Shown one piece after another: positions 50,061-59,648 of a stretch of DNA of 64,000 nucleotides. Source of the DNA: Bifidobacterium moukalabense DSM 27321 (GTDB taxonomy: Bacteria > Actinomycetota > Actinomycetes > Actinomycetales > Bifidobacteriaceae); the NCBI RefSeq assembly GCF_000522505.1, contig NZ_AZMV01000001.1:248001-312000 (forward strand), written 5' to 3'. Position numbers and translations under genes: made by a program. The number at the start of each line of letters is the position of its first letter. Within the stretch, counting starts at the first letter, position 1. Under the pieces are notes generated by a model. It searched no databases. It saw nothing but the letters and a program-made list of their open reading frames with translations, and was not told the DNA's origin.

Positions 50061-50939
50061 TCAGTTCAGGTCCCGCGACACGCGGAGTGCGCTCTTGATG
50101 TTCGCTTTGCGCACGCCGGCGGCCAACACCATGGCGATCGACAGCGACAGCGCCCTGCCATCAACCTGTTCGTATGCCATCGCGGCCTGTGTCGCCAACA
50201 GGTCGGATTCCTGCGTACGGGTGGCCACGCGCGTCTGTTTGCCGATTACGCCGCCGAAGCCGGCCACCTTCCGTGACAGTTGCTCGCCATCCACGTCGGC
50301 GTCATCGATGCCCAACACATCAACGCTGACGGACTGCAACGCCTGTTCGCGCAACGTCCGCTCGTCCAATGCGAGGATCACCGCCGCGGCGCCGTCTTCG
50401 GCGCACACCGCCAAGGTACGCTGCACATCCAAAATCGACAACGGGTACCGCAGATCGAGGAATCGTTCCAGGGACTGCGAGTTACCGGCACTGATCACGC
50501 CTACGGGGTTGCCGAGCATATGCAGGAAGTCCGCAAGGTCCTTCACGTCGTACTCGACCGACTCCCGATCATTGCCGACGATGGCGAATACGGCCAGGGC
50601 GTCGGATGGCGCCCCCGCAATGTCGCAGGCCAATTTGCCAAGTTGCCGGGGCGTCGGTTCGGCGTAGATCAAGGGGATCTGAAGATCCCGCAATTCCCCA
50701 CGCAACGCATGCGGCACGATCGCGCCATAGGCTCCCAGCCGTTGCGCCTGCACCAGCTGACGGGCATCGACGTCGGCCCCCGGTATGTACAACGCGCCGG
50801 GACGTATCGAGTCGGTGTCGTCCGCAAGCGAGGTCACCGTCACTTCGGAGGCGAATGACGGGTCAAGATCAAAACCGTATTGGCTGGCAAGATGGCCCAA
50901 AGTCATTCGCCGGTTCATGGATTCGCTTACCGCGCTCAT
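50061..50939 (-). CDS. Degenerate MurE-like protein without P-loop
   Basis: 292 residues at the canonical murE position between ftsI and murF. The N-terminus matches the UMP-binding domain of MurE/MurF (VTVTSLADDTDSIRPGALYI, QRLGAYGAIVPHA, TPRQLGKLACDIAG). Where a Mur ligase has GTNGKTT, it reads IVGNDRESVEYDVKD, and no other P-loop exists. The C-terminal ligase domain is missing, giving 292 instead of about 500 residues. Probably a catalytically inactive paralog, structural or regulatory; the real MurE should be encoded elsewhere. Confidence 0.75.
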   Translation of the reverse strand: MSAVSESMNRRMTLGHLASQYGFDLDPSFASEVTVTSLADDTDSIRPGALYIPGADVDARQLVQAQRLGAYGAIVPHALRGELRDLQIPLIYAEPTPRQLGKLACDIAGAPSDALAVFAIVGNDRESVEYDVKDLADFLHMLGNPVGVISAGNSQSLERFLDLRYPLSILDVQRTLAVCAEDGAAAVILALDERTLREQALQSVSVDVLGIDDADVDGEQLSRKVAGFGGVIGKQTRVATRTQESDLLATQAAMAYEQVDGRALSLSIAMVLAAGVRKANIKSALRVSRDLN

Positions 50940-50973
50940 TGCTGACGTCTCCCTGCCTTTCTTCGACCGCCAA

Positions 50974-52776
50974 TCACCAATCCACTGCAATAGCATCAGT
51001 ACGCGGGCTGGAGGCCGGTATCTCATACTTCTGCATAAGGAATTCACCGATTTCCGCGGTCAGCGGGCCGGCGGTCAGACCGCCGAAGCTTCCCTGCGGA
51101 TCCTTGAGCACCACTGTAATCACGTACCGTGGATTATCTGCGGGAATGATCGCCGAATAATCGCTGATGATCGATGACAACCTGCCGTCGGAACCGGCGA
51201 CTTCGGCGGTACCTGATTTGGCCGCCATACGATATCCGTCGACCTTCACGAATGAGGAATAGTGGTCGGCCGCGGATTCCATGGCGTTCAGCATCTGGGA
51301 CGCCACCTGTTCGTCAAGCACGCGGGTGGCTTCCCCCTTCGCCTTCTTCTCCTGCGTATGGCCTTCGGAGTCCGTGACCGACTTGATGATGCGCTGCGGT
51401 TTCTTCACTCCCTTGTTCGCGATCACCGCCACGGCATTCGTGATTTGCATGACGTTCACCGTATAGCCTTGGCCGAAAAGCACCGTGTTGCGCGTTCGCT
51501 GGTCCCATTCGTCCGCCGGATGCAGCACGCCCGACGACTCGCCGGGCAGACCGAGGCCCGTATTCTGGCCGATGCCGAATTTACTGATGAAATCGTACCG
51601 TTGCTCGTTGCTCATCTTGTCCCCGGCCATGACCATGCCCACGTTGGACGACTGCTCGAGAATGCCCGCAAGGGTCCAGTGCTCGGCGCCATGCGTGGTG
51701 GCGTCCTTATAGGTCTGCCCATTCACCGTGTAGCTGTCGGGGACGGTGAATTTATCGGTCATCTGATGCAGCCCGAGCTGCAGCATGCCCGACATGGCGA
51801 ACACCTTGCCGATCGAGCCGGGCTCAAAGGTCTCGCTGACGGCCCTCGACACGCCGAGCTTGGCCTGATCGCTACCCGCCTGCACCTCATCGCTGTCGGC
51901 AAGTGCCAGGATATCGCCGGTCTCGATATCCTGCACCATGGCGACCCCCCATGCGGACTGGTATTTTTCCCGGCCTTCCTTGAGCACTTTCTCGACATAC
52001 CACTGCACGTCATGGTCGATGGTGAGGGTGACGTCGGACCCGTTGACGGCATCCTGGGATTCGGTCATGGTCCCCGGAATCTCGACGCCGCTGTTGCCCC
52101 GCTGGTAGACCTGGTAGCCATCCTTGCCGGTGAGCAGCTTGTTCTCCATCTGTTCGATGCCGGCCACGCCCTCGCCCTCATCGTTGACTCCGCCCAGCAG
52201 CGCACCCATCAGGGTGCCGTTGGAGTAGAGGCGTTCATTGCTCAGCTCGGCATAGACGATGCCGCCCAAGTTCAGCTTGCTGATTTTACGCTTAACCGCA
52301 GGCGTCACGTCCTTTTTCAGCACGGCGTATTGGCCGGTCCCCGACAGTTTGGCGCCCAGTTCGGTCGCGTCCATGCCAAGCACCGGGGCCAATAGGCGCG
52401 CCACGGCGGCCGCACCCGTGGCACCGACCGGTTTGCCGTCGATCTGATGGCAGTTGTCACCGGTCTGTTTCGTGCAGGTGGTCGGTATGAAGGCCTGCGC
52501 CTCCTCGGGATTGCCGATGATGGTGTAGCGTTCCACGCTTTGCGCCAGAATCGACCCGTTGGTGTCGAGGATCTTGCCGCGACGGGCCTTCAACGTCACC
52601 GTGATGGTACGGCTTTGCGCGGCGGCCTGTGCCATGTCCCTGCCATTGATCAATTGCACATTGGCCAGCTGTATCAGGCACATGCAGGCCAAAAGCGCCA
52701 GGATGACGCCGATGGCCATGGTCTTCATCAGCAGGTTCCTGTGGAATATTGCGTAGATGCGTCTGACGAACTTCAC
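50974..52776 (-). CDS. ftsI: Division transpeptidase FtsI (PBP3)
   Basis: 600 residues. One membrane segment (about 18-40), PBP dimer domain (RRGKILDTNGSILAQS), and a transpeptidase domain with S321-I-G-K324, S376-S-N378 and K520-S-G522. No PASTA domains. Cross-links septal peptidoglycan with FtsW. ATGA overlap with the ftsL-like gene. Confidence 0.95.
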   Translation of the reverse strand: MKFVRRIYAIFHRNLLMKTMAIGVILALLACMCLIQLANVQLINGRDMAQAAAQSRTITVTLKARRGKILDTNGSILAQSVERYTIIGNPEEAQAFIPTTCTKQTGDNCHQIDGKPVGATGAAAVARLLAPVLGMDATELGAKLSGTGQYAVLKKDVTPAVKRKISKLNLGGIVYAELSNERLYSNGTLMGALLGGVNDEGEGVAGIEQMENKLLTGKDGYQVYQRGNSGVEIPGTMTESQDAVNGSDVTLTIDHDVQWYVEKVLKEGREKYQSAWGVAMVQDIETGDILALADSDEVQAGSDQAKLGVSRAVSETFEPGSIGKVFAMSGMLQLGLHQMTDKFTVPDSYTVNGQTYKDATTHGAEHWTLAGILEQSSNVGMVMAGDKMSNEQRYDFISKFGIGQNTGLGLPGESSGVLHPADEWDQRTRNTVLFGQGYTVNVMQITNAVAVIANKGVKKPQRIIKSVTDSEGHTQEKKAKGEATRVLDEQVASQMLNAMESAADHYSSFVKVDGYRMAAKSGTAEVAGSDGRLSSIISDYSAIIPADNPRYVITVVLKDPQGSFGGLTAGPLTAEIGEFLMQKYEIPASSPRTDAIAVDW

Positions 52777-53228
52777 TGAGTGTCGTCCCCACTCGCCTTG
52801 TACCCGTTGAGGTCGATGGTCAATGCCCCCTTCTGCGGAACCATGCCCATCTTCTCCGCCTTGTCCGGCAAGGACGCCTCGAGCTCGTCAAGCTTGGCCT
52901 GATCGTCTTCGACGTCCTGCGAAAGACGGGTGATGTTCGCCTCAATCTGACTGGCCTCGAAGGAGTTCTGCACCATCTGCGTACGCAATGTCAATGCTCC
53001 CAGCAGGCATACACCCAGAAACACCACGGCGACGACCAGATGCAGCAGCGGGGTCCTGCGCGTGCGAGTCCACGTGAGAAGCTGTTCGAAGCCGCGCCTG
53101 ACGCGTGATTCATCCGTGTGGTTTCCCTTGATGACATGCAGTTCCGGACGGGTGGTGCCTGCGGTCTCGCTTTTGCTCCTGCGACCTGCGGGCGCTGCGT
53201 TCGATGAGATGGTACGTGGTGCCTCCAT
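52773..53228 (-). CDS. ftsL: FtsL-like division protein
   Basis: 151 residues: basic cytoplasmic part, one membrane segment (about 61-82), then a coiled coil (EASQIEANITRLSQDVEDDQ). Topology and the rsmH-ftsI position identify FtsL; sequence conservation is low in this family. Partner of FtsQ and FtsB-like proteins. Confidence 0.82.
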   Translation of the reverse strand: MEAPRTISSNAAPAGRRSKSETAGTTRPELHVIKGNHTDESRVRRGFEQLLTWTRTRRTPLLHLVVAVVFLGVCLLGALTLRTQMVQNSFEASQIEANITRLSQDVEDDQAKLDELEASLPDKAEKMGMVPQKGALTIDLNGYKASGDDTQ

Positions 53229-53229
53229 A

Positions 53230-54261
53230 TCAGCCCCTCCTTCCTTGTCTTGTCATGGTCCGATAGTCGTTTCCCCGGTCGAAGCGTTTGCGCCATCGGT
53301 CGGGGATCGGTCTGGTCAGCTCCACGGCCCGCAGACGAACGGATGCGGAACGTGGATTCATGGCGATCTCCGTCTCGTCGGCCTTGATGGCCCCTCGGGT
53401 CAGTTCTTTGAAGAACGGCTGCATGTCAGGTGGAATCACCGGCATATCCGCTGGGACATCGGCCTTGAGACCTTGGTTCATGAAGGTTTTCACCGTCTTG
53501 TCTTCCAGTGAGTGGTACGACTCCACCACCAGACGGCCTCCGACCGCAAGATGATTGGCGATCTGCGGCAAAGTGCCCGCAAGCTTGTCAAGTTCGCCGT
53601 TGACTTCGATGCGCAGCGCCTGGAACACGCGCTTGGCTGGATTGCCCGCAGGACGATGGGCCTGCGGCACCACTTCGTCGACAAGCCGATTGAGTTGCCC
53701 CGAAGTGACCAGCGGCTCCGTTTCGCGTCTGCGCACGATCTCCCGCGCGATCTGCTTGGAGAAGCGCTCTTCACCGTAGGTGCGGAAGATGCGCACCAAG
53801 TCGGCGAATGGGTATTCAGCCAGAATCTGCCTGGCGGTCAGCGGCTGCGTCACATCCATGCGCATGTCAAGCGGTGCGTCATGGGAATAGGAGAAGCCAC
53901 GTTCCGTTTCGTCGATCTGCAGGCTGGAAAGGCCCAGGTCCATGAACACCGCGTTCACCGTTGCGATGTTCCGCTCTTCGAGCACCCGCGCGAATTCATC
54001 GAAGGCGGCGTGCACCGGAATGAAACGATCCGCCAGACCTTCCTGTTCCATACGTCTGGTGGCAAGCGACAGTGCCTCGGTATCCCGGTCGATGCCAATC
54101 AATCGAGCCTCGGGACTCGCCTTGAGGAACGCCGTGGAATGTCCGGCAAGGCCGAGCGTGCAATCCACTGCGATCGCTCCAGGCTTCGCCAACGCCGGTA
54201 CGACCAGATCCACGCATTCGCGCAACAATACTGGTTGATGAATCGTCGTCACATCTGTCAT
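53230..54261 (-). CDS. rsmH: 16S rRNA m4C1402 methyltransferase RsmH (MraW)
   Basis: 343 residues. SAM-binding VDCTLGLAGHSTAFL and GIDRDTEALSLA, FMDLGLSSLQIDETERGFSY, DMRMDVTQ, and the late VESYHSLEDKTVK motif. Start overlaps mraZ stop (TGATG). Confidence 0.96.
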   Translation of the reverse strand: MTDVTTIHQPVLLRECVDLVVPALAKPGAIAVDCTLGLAGHSTAFLKASPEARLIGIDRDTEALSLATRRMEQEGLADRFIPVHAAFDEFARVLEERNIATVNAVFMDLGLSSLQIDETERGFSYSHDAPLDMRMDVTQPLTARQILAEYPFADLVRIFRTYGEERFSKQIAREIVRRRETEPLVTSGQLNRLVDEVVPQAHRPAGNPAKRVFQALRIEVNGELDKLAGTLPQIANHLAVGGRLVVESYHSLEDKTVKTFMNQGLKADVPADMPVIPPDMQPFFKELTRGAIKADETEIAMNPRSASVRLRAVELTRPIPDRWRKRFDRGNDYRTMTRQGRRG

Positions 54262-54776
54262 CAGAATTCCACCGCCGGTAACACATCGTCGGCAATATCG
54301 GAATATCCCTGCTCCTTGTCGGCCAGATATTCCTCCCATGCCTGCCTGTTCCAAATCTCCGCCCGGGTTCCCACGCCGATCACCACGATGTCGTCCCCCA
54401 GGTTCGCGTAATCACGAAGCATCTGCGGCACCAGCACACGACCCTGTTTGTCCGGATCCTGGTCGACGGCGCCGGACAGGAACACGCGCAGGTACTCGCG
54501 CGCGGCCCTATTGCCCATCGAAGTGCGCTGAATCTGCATGGCGATGCGGCGAAACTCCATCTGCGGCAGCAGATAGACGCAATGCTCCTGCCCGCGTGCC
54601 ATCACCATGCCCGGACCGAGCTGGCTACGGAACTTCGCAGGCAATGCCATGCGTCCCTTGGCGTCGATCTTGGGAGTGTAGGTCCCCAACAGCAGTGGTG
54701 GCAGATCGGCCATCATGTCGCACAACGATGCGGAGGCATCGTTCGAGGAGGGCTCGGATTCAGCGTTGCGAACCAT
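54261..54776 (-). CDS. mraZ: Transcriptional regulator MraZ
   Basis: 171 residues. Two SpoVT/AbrB-like repeats: LGTYTPKIDAKGRMALPAKF and VDQDPDKQGRVLVPQMLRDY. The N-terminus is about 25 residues longer than usual if ATG 54776 (with AAGGAGG) is used; a later Met before ADLPPLLLG gives the usual length. First gene of the dcw operon, which it probably autorepresses. Confidence 0.93.
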   Translation of the reverse strand: MVRNAESEPSSNDASASLCDMMADLPPLLLGTYTPKIDAKGRMALPAKFRSQLGPGMVMARGQEHCVYLLPQMEFRRIAMQIQRTSMGNRAAREYLRVFLSGAVDQDPDKQGRVLVPQMLRDYANLGDDIVVIGVGTRAEIWNRQAWEEYLADKEQGYSDIADDVLPAVEF

Positions 54777-54812
54777 GGCCACACCTCCTTTTTTCGACAT
54801 TGGGTACACTCC

Positions 54813-54862
54813 GCCCACGGCTGGTTCACCACTTTACCCCACCAATCACCGCAACTCCCCAC
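54813..54862 (-). promoter_or_regulatory. Putative MraZ boxes upstream of mraZ
   Basis: On the - strand AGTGGGGAG, GGTGGGGTAAAGTGGTG and GTGGGC follow one another before the ribosome site. MraZ binds spaced TGGGN repeats in front of its own gene in other bacteria, so these are the likely sites. No clear -35/-10 pair is visible. Confidence 0.5.
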
Positions 54863-55031
54863 TAAAACACAAAAAATACACTCATGCCGACGCCTTTTCC
54901 CCGCAATTCGATTCGTTCGTTTTCGTGCGGCACCGTCAGGCGTCCATCGTCCCTCGCCCCGATTTCCCCGCTTTCGTAGAAGCCTTGGAGTAGATTTGAT
55001 TGCCTGAGTTTTTGCACGAAGGGATCACCAC

Positions 55032-57312
55032 ATGTCGAGTTACTCCGCCCAGCTGCATGAGGAGCAGCAGGCTGTCAGCCGCGCATACGACCGTCTGGAC
55101 GCGCTTCGGGCACAGGCACGTGCCCGACTGGACGCCGTGCGTGCGGCCGGTTCGCACGGTTCTCCGACCCAACGCACCGAGCGCGATTCCTTCGCCACCA
55201 TGTATGAGGACCGTCTTACCCAGCTGCGCGCCGTAGAGGATCGACTGGTGTTCGGCAGATTGGATAACGCCAAGGGCGAACATCGCTATATCGGCCGTCT
55301 GGGCCTGTCAAACGAGCATCACGAGCCGATCCTGACGGATTGGCGCGCCGAAGCGGCCCGTCCGTTCTACGAGGCGACGCCTTCCAGCCATGGCGACATC
55401 GTCATGCGACGCCATATCACCTTGAACTTCCGCGAAGTGGTCGGCGTGGAGGATGAGGTGCTTGATGTGCATTCCGACCAAGTCGGACAGGCCTCCTCCG
55501 CCGGCACGCTGACCGGCGAGGGTGCGTTGCTGGCATCGCTGAACGCCAAGCGAACCGGCAAGATGACCGACATCGTGGCCACCATCCAGGCGGAGCAGGA
55601 TCGCATCATCCGCGCAGACCTCAATCAGGCGGTGGTGGTGCAGGGAGGCCCGGGCACGGGCAAGACCGCGGTGGCCCTGCACCGGGCGGCCTATTTGTTG
55701 TACACGCATCGTCGCGCGCTGGAACGTTCCGGTGTACTGGTAGTCGGCCCGAGCTCGACATTCCTGCACTACATCGATCAGGTGCTCCCCTCCCTGGGCG
55801 AAACCGGTGTGGTCAGCCGCACCATCGCCGATCTTATTCCGGGAGTCATCGCCACGGGGCACGACGATCCGTATGCCGCCAAACTCAAAGGTGAACGCCG
55901 CATGGCCAAGGCCATAGCCAACGCCGTGTCCGCGCGCGAGCGCATTCCGTCCGAGCTGCCGACGATCCGCATCAACGGTTTCGCCATACCCATGTTGCGC
56001 GTCGATGTGGAACAGGCCATCACCGACGCCAAAAGAACACGACAGCCGCATAACAAGGCCCGTGAGACCTTCGTGCACAGCATGCTCATCGCCATACGCA
56101 ACCGCTATGCGGAGCAGCTCGACTACACTCCCGAACAAGCCGAGCTCAATGACGTGATGCAGCAGCTGCGTATAAACGATGCGCTCCGCAAGACCCTGAA
56201 CCTCGCGTGGCTACCGATGACCGGCACCTGGCTGGTGGACCAGCTGTTCTCCAAGCCCGGTCAGCTTCGCCGCTTCGCGCCATGGCTCGAGGAGCGCGAT
56301 ATCGAAACATTGATCCGCCCCAAGGGGTCGCCTTTCACGGTCAGCGACGTGCCTTTGCTCGACGAGGCCATGGAGTTGCTCGGCCCGGATCCCAAGGCCG
56401 TGGCCAGGCAGAAGGCGTTGGATGCCAAACGGGCCGAAGAGGAGCAGTTCGCCCAGGACACACTCGCCCAGGCCGGTATCGGTTCGGGCATCATCACCTC
56501 GCAGATGCTGGTCGACAACATCAACGGCATGGATGCGGAACTCACCGCACAACGTGCGGCGGCCGACCGTGAATGGACCTACGGGCATGTCGTCGTCGAC
56601 GAAGCGCAGGAGCTCACCGCCATGGACTGGCGTATGCTGATTCGCCGCTGCCCGTCCCGCTCCTTCACCATCGTGGGAGACGTCGCACAGACTTCGGCCC
56701 TGGGCGGCACCCGCTCATGGCGCCGCATGATGGATCCGCTGTTCGGAACGGATAACTGGTCGCTCAACGAGCTGACCATCAACTACCGCAACCCGAAGGA
56801 GGTCTCGCAGCTGGCCTGCGACTTCGCCTCGGCGGAAGGCCTGTACATCTCCACCGTCAACGCGGTCCGCAGCGTTGCGGATTCCGTCAGACGCCTCATA
56901 CTCACCGACGAAAGCCTGCTCGCTGACGCGGTGGCCCACCAGGCCATCGACCTGGTACGCACCCACGTCTCTGCGGATGGCACCGGCCGCGTGGCCATCA
57001 TCGCCCCCGACGCCATGCTCGCCCCCCCTTCGGACCAGGGTCTACTCGGAACTGCGCCAGACCTTGGCCCCCAAGGAATTCGAGCGTTTGAGCTCGCAGA
57101 GTTCCTGGGACGAACAGGTTACGGTGTGCTCCACACAGGCCGTCAAGGGTTTGGAATACGACGCGGTCATGGTGGTGCAACCCGGCCGCATCGAAGAGGA
57201 CGCCCCTTCGCGTATCGTGGCGGCCTCCGACCTGTATGTCGCCATGACCAGGCCCACGCAGCGACTGCTTATAGTGCGGACAAACGACGATGAAAAAACG
57301 CTCACGCTATAA
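55032..57312 (+). pseudogene. HelD/UvrD-like helicase, frameshifted near the C-terminus
   Basis: Superfamily I helicase-like ATPase of the HelD type, which in Gram-positives releases stalled RNA polymerase. Walker A GGPGTGKTAVALHR (codons about 209-222), DEAQELTAMDWR motif, and QTSALGGTRSW are in the first frame. At a C7 run (57022-57028) the frame is lost and would end at 57293. The conserved end (STQAVKGLEYDAVMVVQPGR, ASDLYVAMTRPTQ) continues in the +1 frame to 57312. Removing one C restores a 759-residue protein. Either a pseudogene, phase variation, or a sequencing error. Confidence 0.85.
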
Positions 57313-57322
57313 GGTGGTATCC

Positions 57323-58522
57323 ATGCCTAAAGCATTGCTATTGGAAAACATTCATCCCGACGCCGCGCAATCACTGCGCGACCACGGTTTCGAAGTGGAG
57401 TGCCTCAAGGGCGCGCTGGGCGAGGACGAGCTCATCGACGCGCTTGAAGGCGTGGACCTGCTCGGCGTCCGTTCCAAGACCAACGTGACGCGCAAGGTCA
57501 TCGACGCCCGTCCGACGCTGACCGCCGTCGGATGCTTCTGCATCGGCACCAACCAGGTCGATCTCGACTATGCCGGCAAACGTGGCATCGCAGTGTTCAA
57601 TGCACCGTATTCGAACACCCGTTCCGTGGTGGAGCTGGTCATCGGGGACATCATCTGCCTGATGCGTCGCATTCCGGCGCACACCCACCATATGAAGCAT
57701 GGCATGTGGGACAAATCCGCATCCGGCTCGCACGAGGTGCGCGGCAAGACATTGGGCATCATCGGCTACGGCAATATCGGCTCCCAGCTTTCCGTCATCG
57801 CCGAGGCCCTCGGCATGCGCGTGGTGTTCTACGACATCGAGGAGAAGCTCGCCATGGGCAACGCCCACCGTTGCGGCACGCTCAACGAGCTGCTGGGGCA
57901 GTCCGACGTGGTCACCCTGCATGTCGATGGACGCAAGTCGAACACCGGCTTTTTCGGCGAGGACCAGTTCGCCCACATGAAGCAGGATGCGATCTTCATC
58001 AACCTGTCCCGCGGTTTCGTCGCCGACCTCGATTCGCTGAAACGGCATCTTGATTCCGGACACCTCTCCGGCGCGGCCGTGGACGTGTTCCCCGTTGAGC
58101 CCAAGAAAACCGGCGATGCGTTCACCACACCATTGGCCGATGAAGACAATATGATTCTGACACCGCATATCGGCGGTTCCACGTTGGAGGCCCAGAAATC
58201 GATCGGACACTTCGTGGCGCAGCGTCTTGAGGATTATTGGTTCAAGGGATCGACGATGCTGTCCGTCAACATGCCGCAGATCACACTGTCCGACATCCGC
58301 AGCACCTGCCGCATCGCACATCTGCATGCCAACCTGCCCGGCGTACTCGCCCATGTGAACCGTGTTCTGGGCGAAGACAACATCAACATCGCCGCGCAGG
58401 CATTGGGCACCGAAGGCGAGCTTGGCTACGTGGTCACCGATGTGGCGCAACGTCCGGATCAGCAGGCATTGGACGCACTTGCCGCCATCGAAGGCACGAT
58501 CCGTATGCGCGTGATCAGCTGA
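57323..58522 (+). CDS. serA: D-3-phosphoglycerate dehydrogenase
   Basis: 399 residues; first step of serine synthesis. NAD loop GIIGYGNIGSQLSVIAEALG, catalytic motif HVDGRKSNTGFFGEDQF, LSRGFVADLDSL, DVFPVEP and TPHIGGSTLEAQKSIG, and a C-terminal ACT domain (GVLAHVNRVLGEDNINIAA) for serine feedback. ATG 57323 has AAGGTGG upstream, ten bases after the helicase stop. Confidence 0.95.
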   Translation: MPKALLLENIHPDAAQSLRDHGFEVECLKGALGEDELIDALEGVDLLGVRSKTNVTRKVIDARPTLTAVGCFCIGTNQVDLDYAGKRGIAVFNAPYSNTRSVVELVIGDIICLMRRIPAHTHHMKHGMWDKSASGSHEVRGKTLGIIGYGNIGSQLSVIAEALGMRVVFYDIEEKLAMGNAHRCGTLNELLGQSDVVTLHVDGRKSNTGFFGEDQFAHMKQDAIFINLSRGFVADLDSLKRHLDSGHLSGAAVDVFPVEPKKTGDAFTTPLADEDNMILTPHIGGSTLEAQKSIGHFVAQRLEDYWFKGSTMLSVNMPQITLSDIRSTCRIAHLHANLPGVLAHVNRVLGEDNINIAAQALGTEGELGYVVTDVAQRPDQQALDALAAIEGTIRMRVIS

Positions 58523-58542
58523 CGCTCCCGCATTGCGCGGAC

Positions 58543-58585
58543 GATAAGGGGGTCTTCAGTCATGTTGGCCGAAGAACCCCTTATC
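58543..58585 (+). terminator. Hairpin after serA
   Basis: GATAAGGGG-G-TCTTC pairs with GAAGA-ACCCCTTATC (14 pairs, one mismatch). No T-tract follows; it may end both serA and the convergent nrdR transcript. Confidence 0.55.
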
Positions 58586-58606
58586 CATACAAAACGCCCG
58601 CTCCGT

Positions 58607-59056
58607 CTATTTCACATCGCCCTTGAGCTCGTCGATGGCGTGCTGGAAGTCTTCGAGATTCTCAAAATTCTGATACACGCTCGCGAAACGCATGTAGGCC
58701 ACCACGTCCAAATCACGCAACGGCTTCAGAATGGCCTTGCCCACTTCATCGGATTTGACCTGCGCGAGACCTCTTGACCGCAGATCCTCCTCCACGCGCT
58801 GTCCGAGCGTTTTCAGATCATCCTCATTGATCGGCCGCCCCTGGCATGCCTTGCGCACACCGGAAATCACCTTGTTGCGATCGAATTGTTCGACGTTCCC
58901 GGAACGTTTCACCACCAACAGCATGGTGGTTTCCACCGTCGTGAATCGTTTGGCACATTTCGGGCATTCGCGCCTACGGCGAATGGAGTGACCGTCCTCA
59001 CTGATGCGGGTATCGATCACTTTCGTATCTGGGTTCTGGCAAAACGGGCAATGCAT
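58607..59056 (-). CDS. nrdR: Transcriptional repressor NrdR
   Basis: 149 residues. Zinc ribbon MHCPFCQNPDTKVIDTR ... RRRRECPKCAKRFTT, then an ATP-cone domain (VVKRSGNVEQFDRNKVISGV). Represses ribonucleotide reductase genes. Start at the zinc-ribbon Met; the longer frame is rejected. Confidence 0.96.
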   Translation of the reverse strand: MHCPFCQNPDTKVIDTRISEDGHSIRRRRECPKCAKRFTTVETTMLLVVKRSGNVEQFDRNKVISGVRKACQGRPINEDDLKTLGQRVEEDLRSRGLAQVKSDEVGKAILKPLRDLDVVAYMRFASVYQNFENLEDFQHAIDELKGDVK

Positions 59057-59105
59057 GGTCTCCACAATAGCCTGAACCATTGAATTAACCCAAGCCCCCT
59101 CCGGA

Positions 59106-59498
59106 CTACCGTTCAGGAACCAGCAATCGCTGTCCGGGCCGCAGGGAGACGGAATCAAGGTTATTGATGCGGACAAGTGTGTCGACGGTTTCATTCACGT
59201 CGCCATTCGCCGGGGTGATGCTTGACGCATAGTCCCACAACGTATCGCCGGGCTGCACCGTATACACGACCACAGGGGTCGCACCGGTCGCGGATTCCGC
59301 CTGGTCGGGGCGAATCACCCCATACAGGCAACACACCAATCCAACAAGCAACGCTGCGGTGACGATACGGTCCGATAGGGATTTCAGCCATTTCCGGCGG
59401 GGCTTCGATTCCTTAGGAGATCTCGGACGGGACGTCGTCGAACCATTCGTCATAGGCACTGCCCGGGCCATCGCCGACATACCTCGCATACCGTTCAT
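59106..59498 (-). CDS. LysM protein, SOS-controlled YneA-like division inhibitor candidate
   Basis: 130 residues: basic N-terminus, one membrane segment (about 46-65) and a C-terminal LysM domain (YTVQPGDTLWDYASSITPAN; INNLDSVSLRPGQRLLVP). Divergent from lexA with LexA boxes between, the arrangement of B. subtilis yneA and similar actinobacterial genes that block division during SOS. AGGAG lies eight bases before ATG 59498. Confidence 0.82.
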   Translation of the reverse strand: MNGMRGMSAMARAVPMTNGSTTSRPRSPKESKPRRKWLKSLSDRIVTAALLVGLVCCLYGVIRPDQAESATGATPVVVYTVQPGDTLWDYASSITPANGDVNETVDTLVRINNLDSVSLRPGQRLLVPER

Positions 59499-59514
59499 CG
59501 CCACCGCTCCTTTC

Positions 59515-59595
59515 GAACACTTGTTCTATCGAACATGTGTTCTACATTATGGCACATATGTTCGAAGAACGCAACCATGCATCGAACAGATGTTT
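59515..59595. promoter_or_regulatory. Three LexA (SOS) boxes
   Basis: GAACACTTGTTC (59515-59526), GAACATGTGTTC (59531-59542) and GAACAGATGTTT (59584-59595) match GAAC-N4-GTTC. The first two lie next to the LysM gene; the third is near lexA. They should give LexA control of both genes. Confidence 0.88.
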
Positions 59596-59648
59596 GATTT
59601 CTCAGGCGTTTCGCGATATGCTTGTATCCGTATCGAAAGGAGCACACC

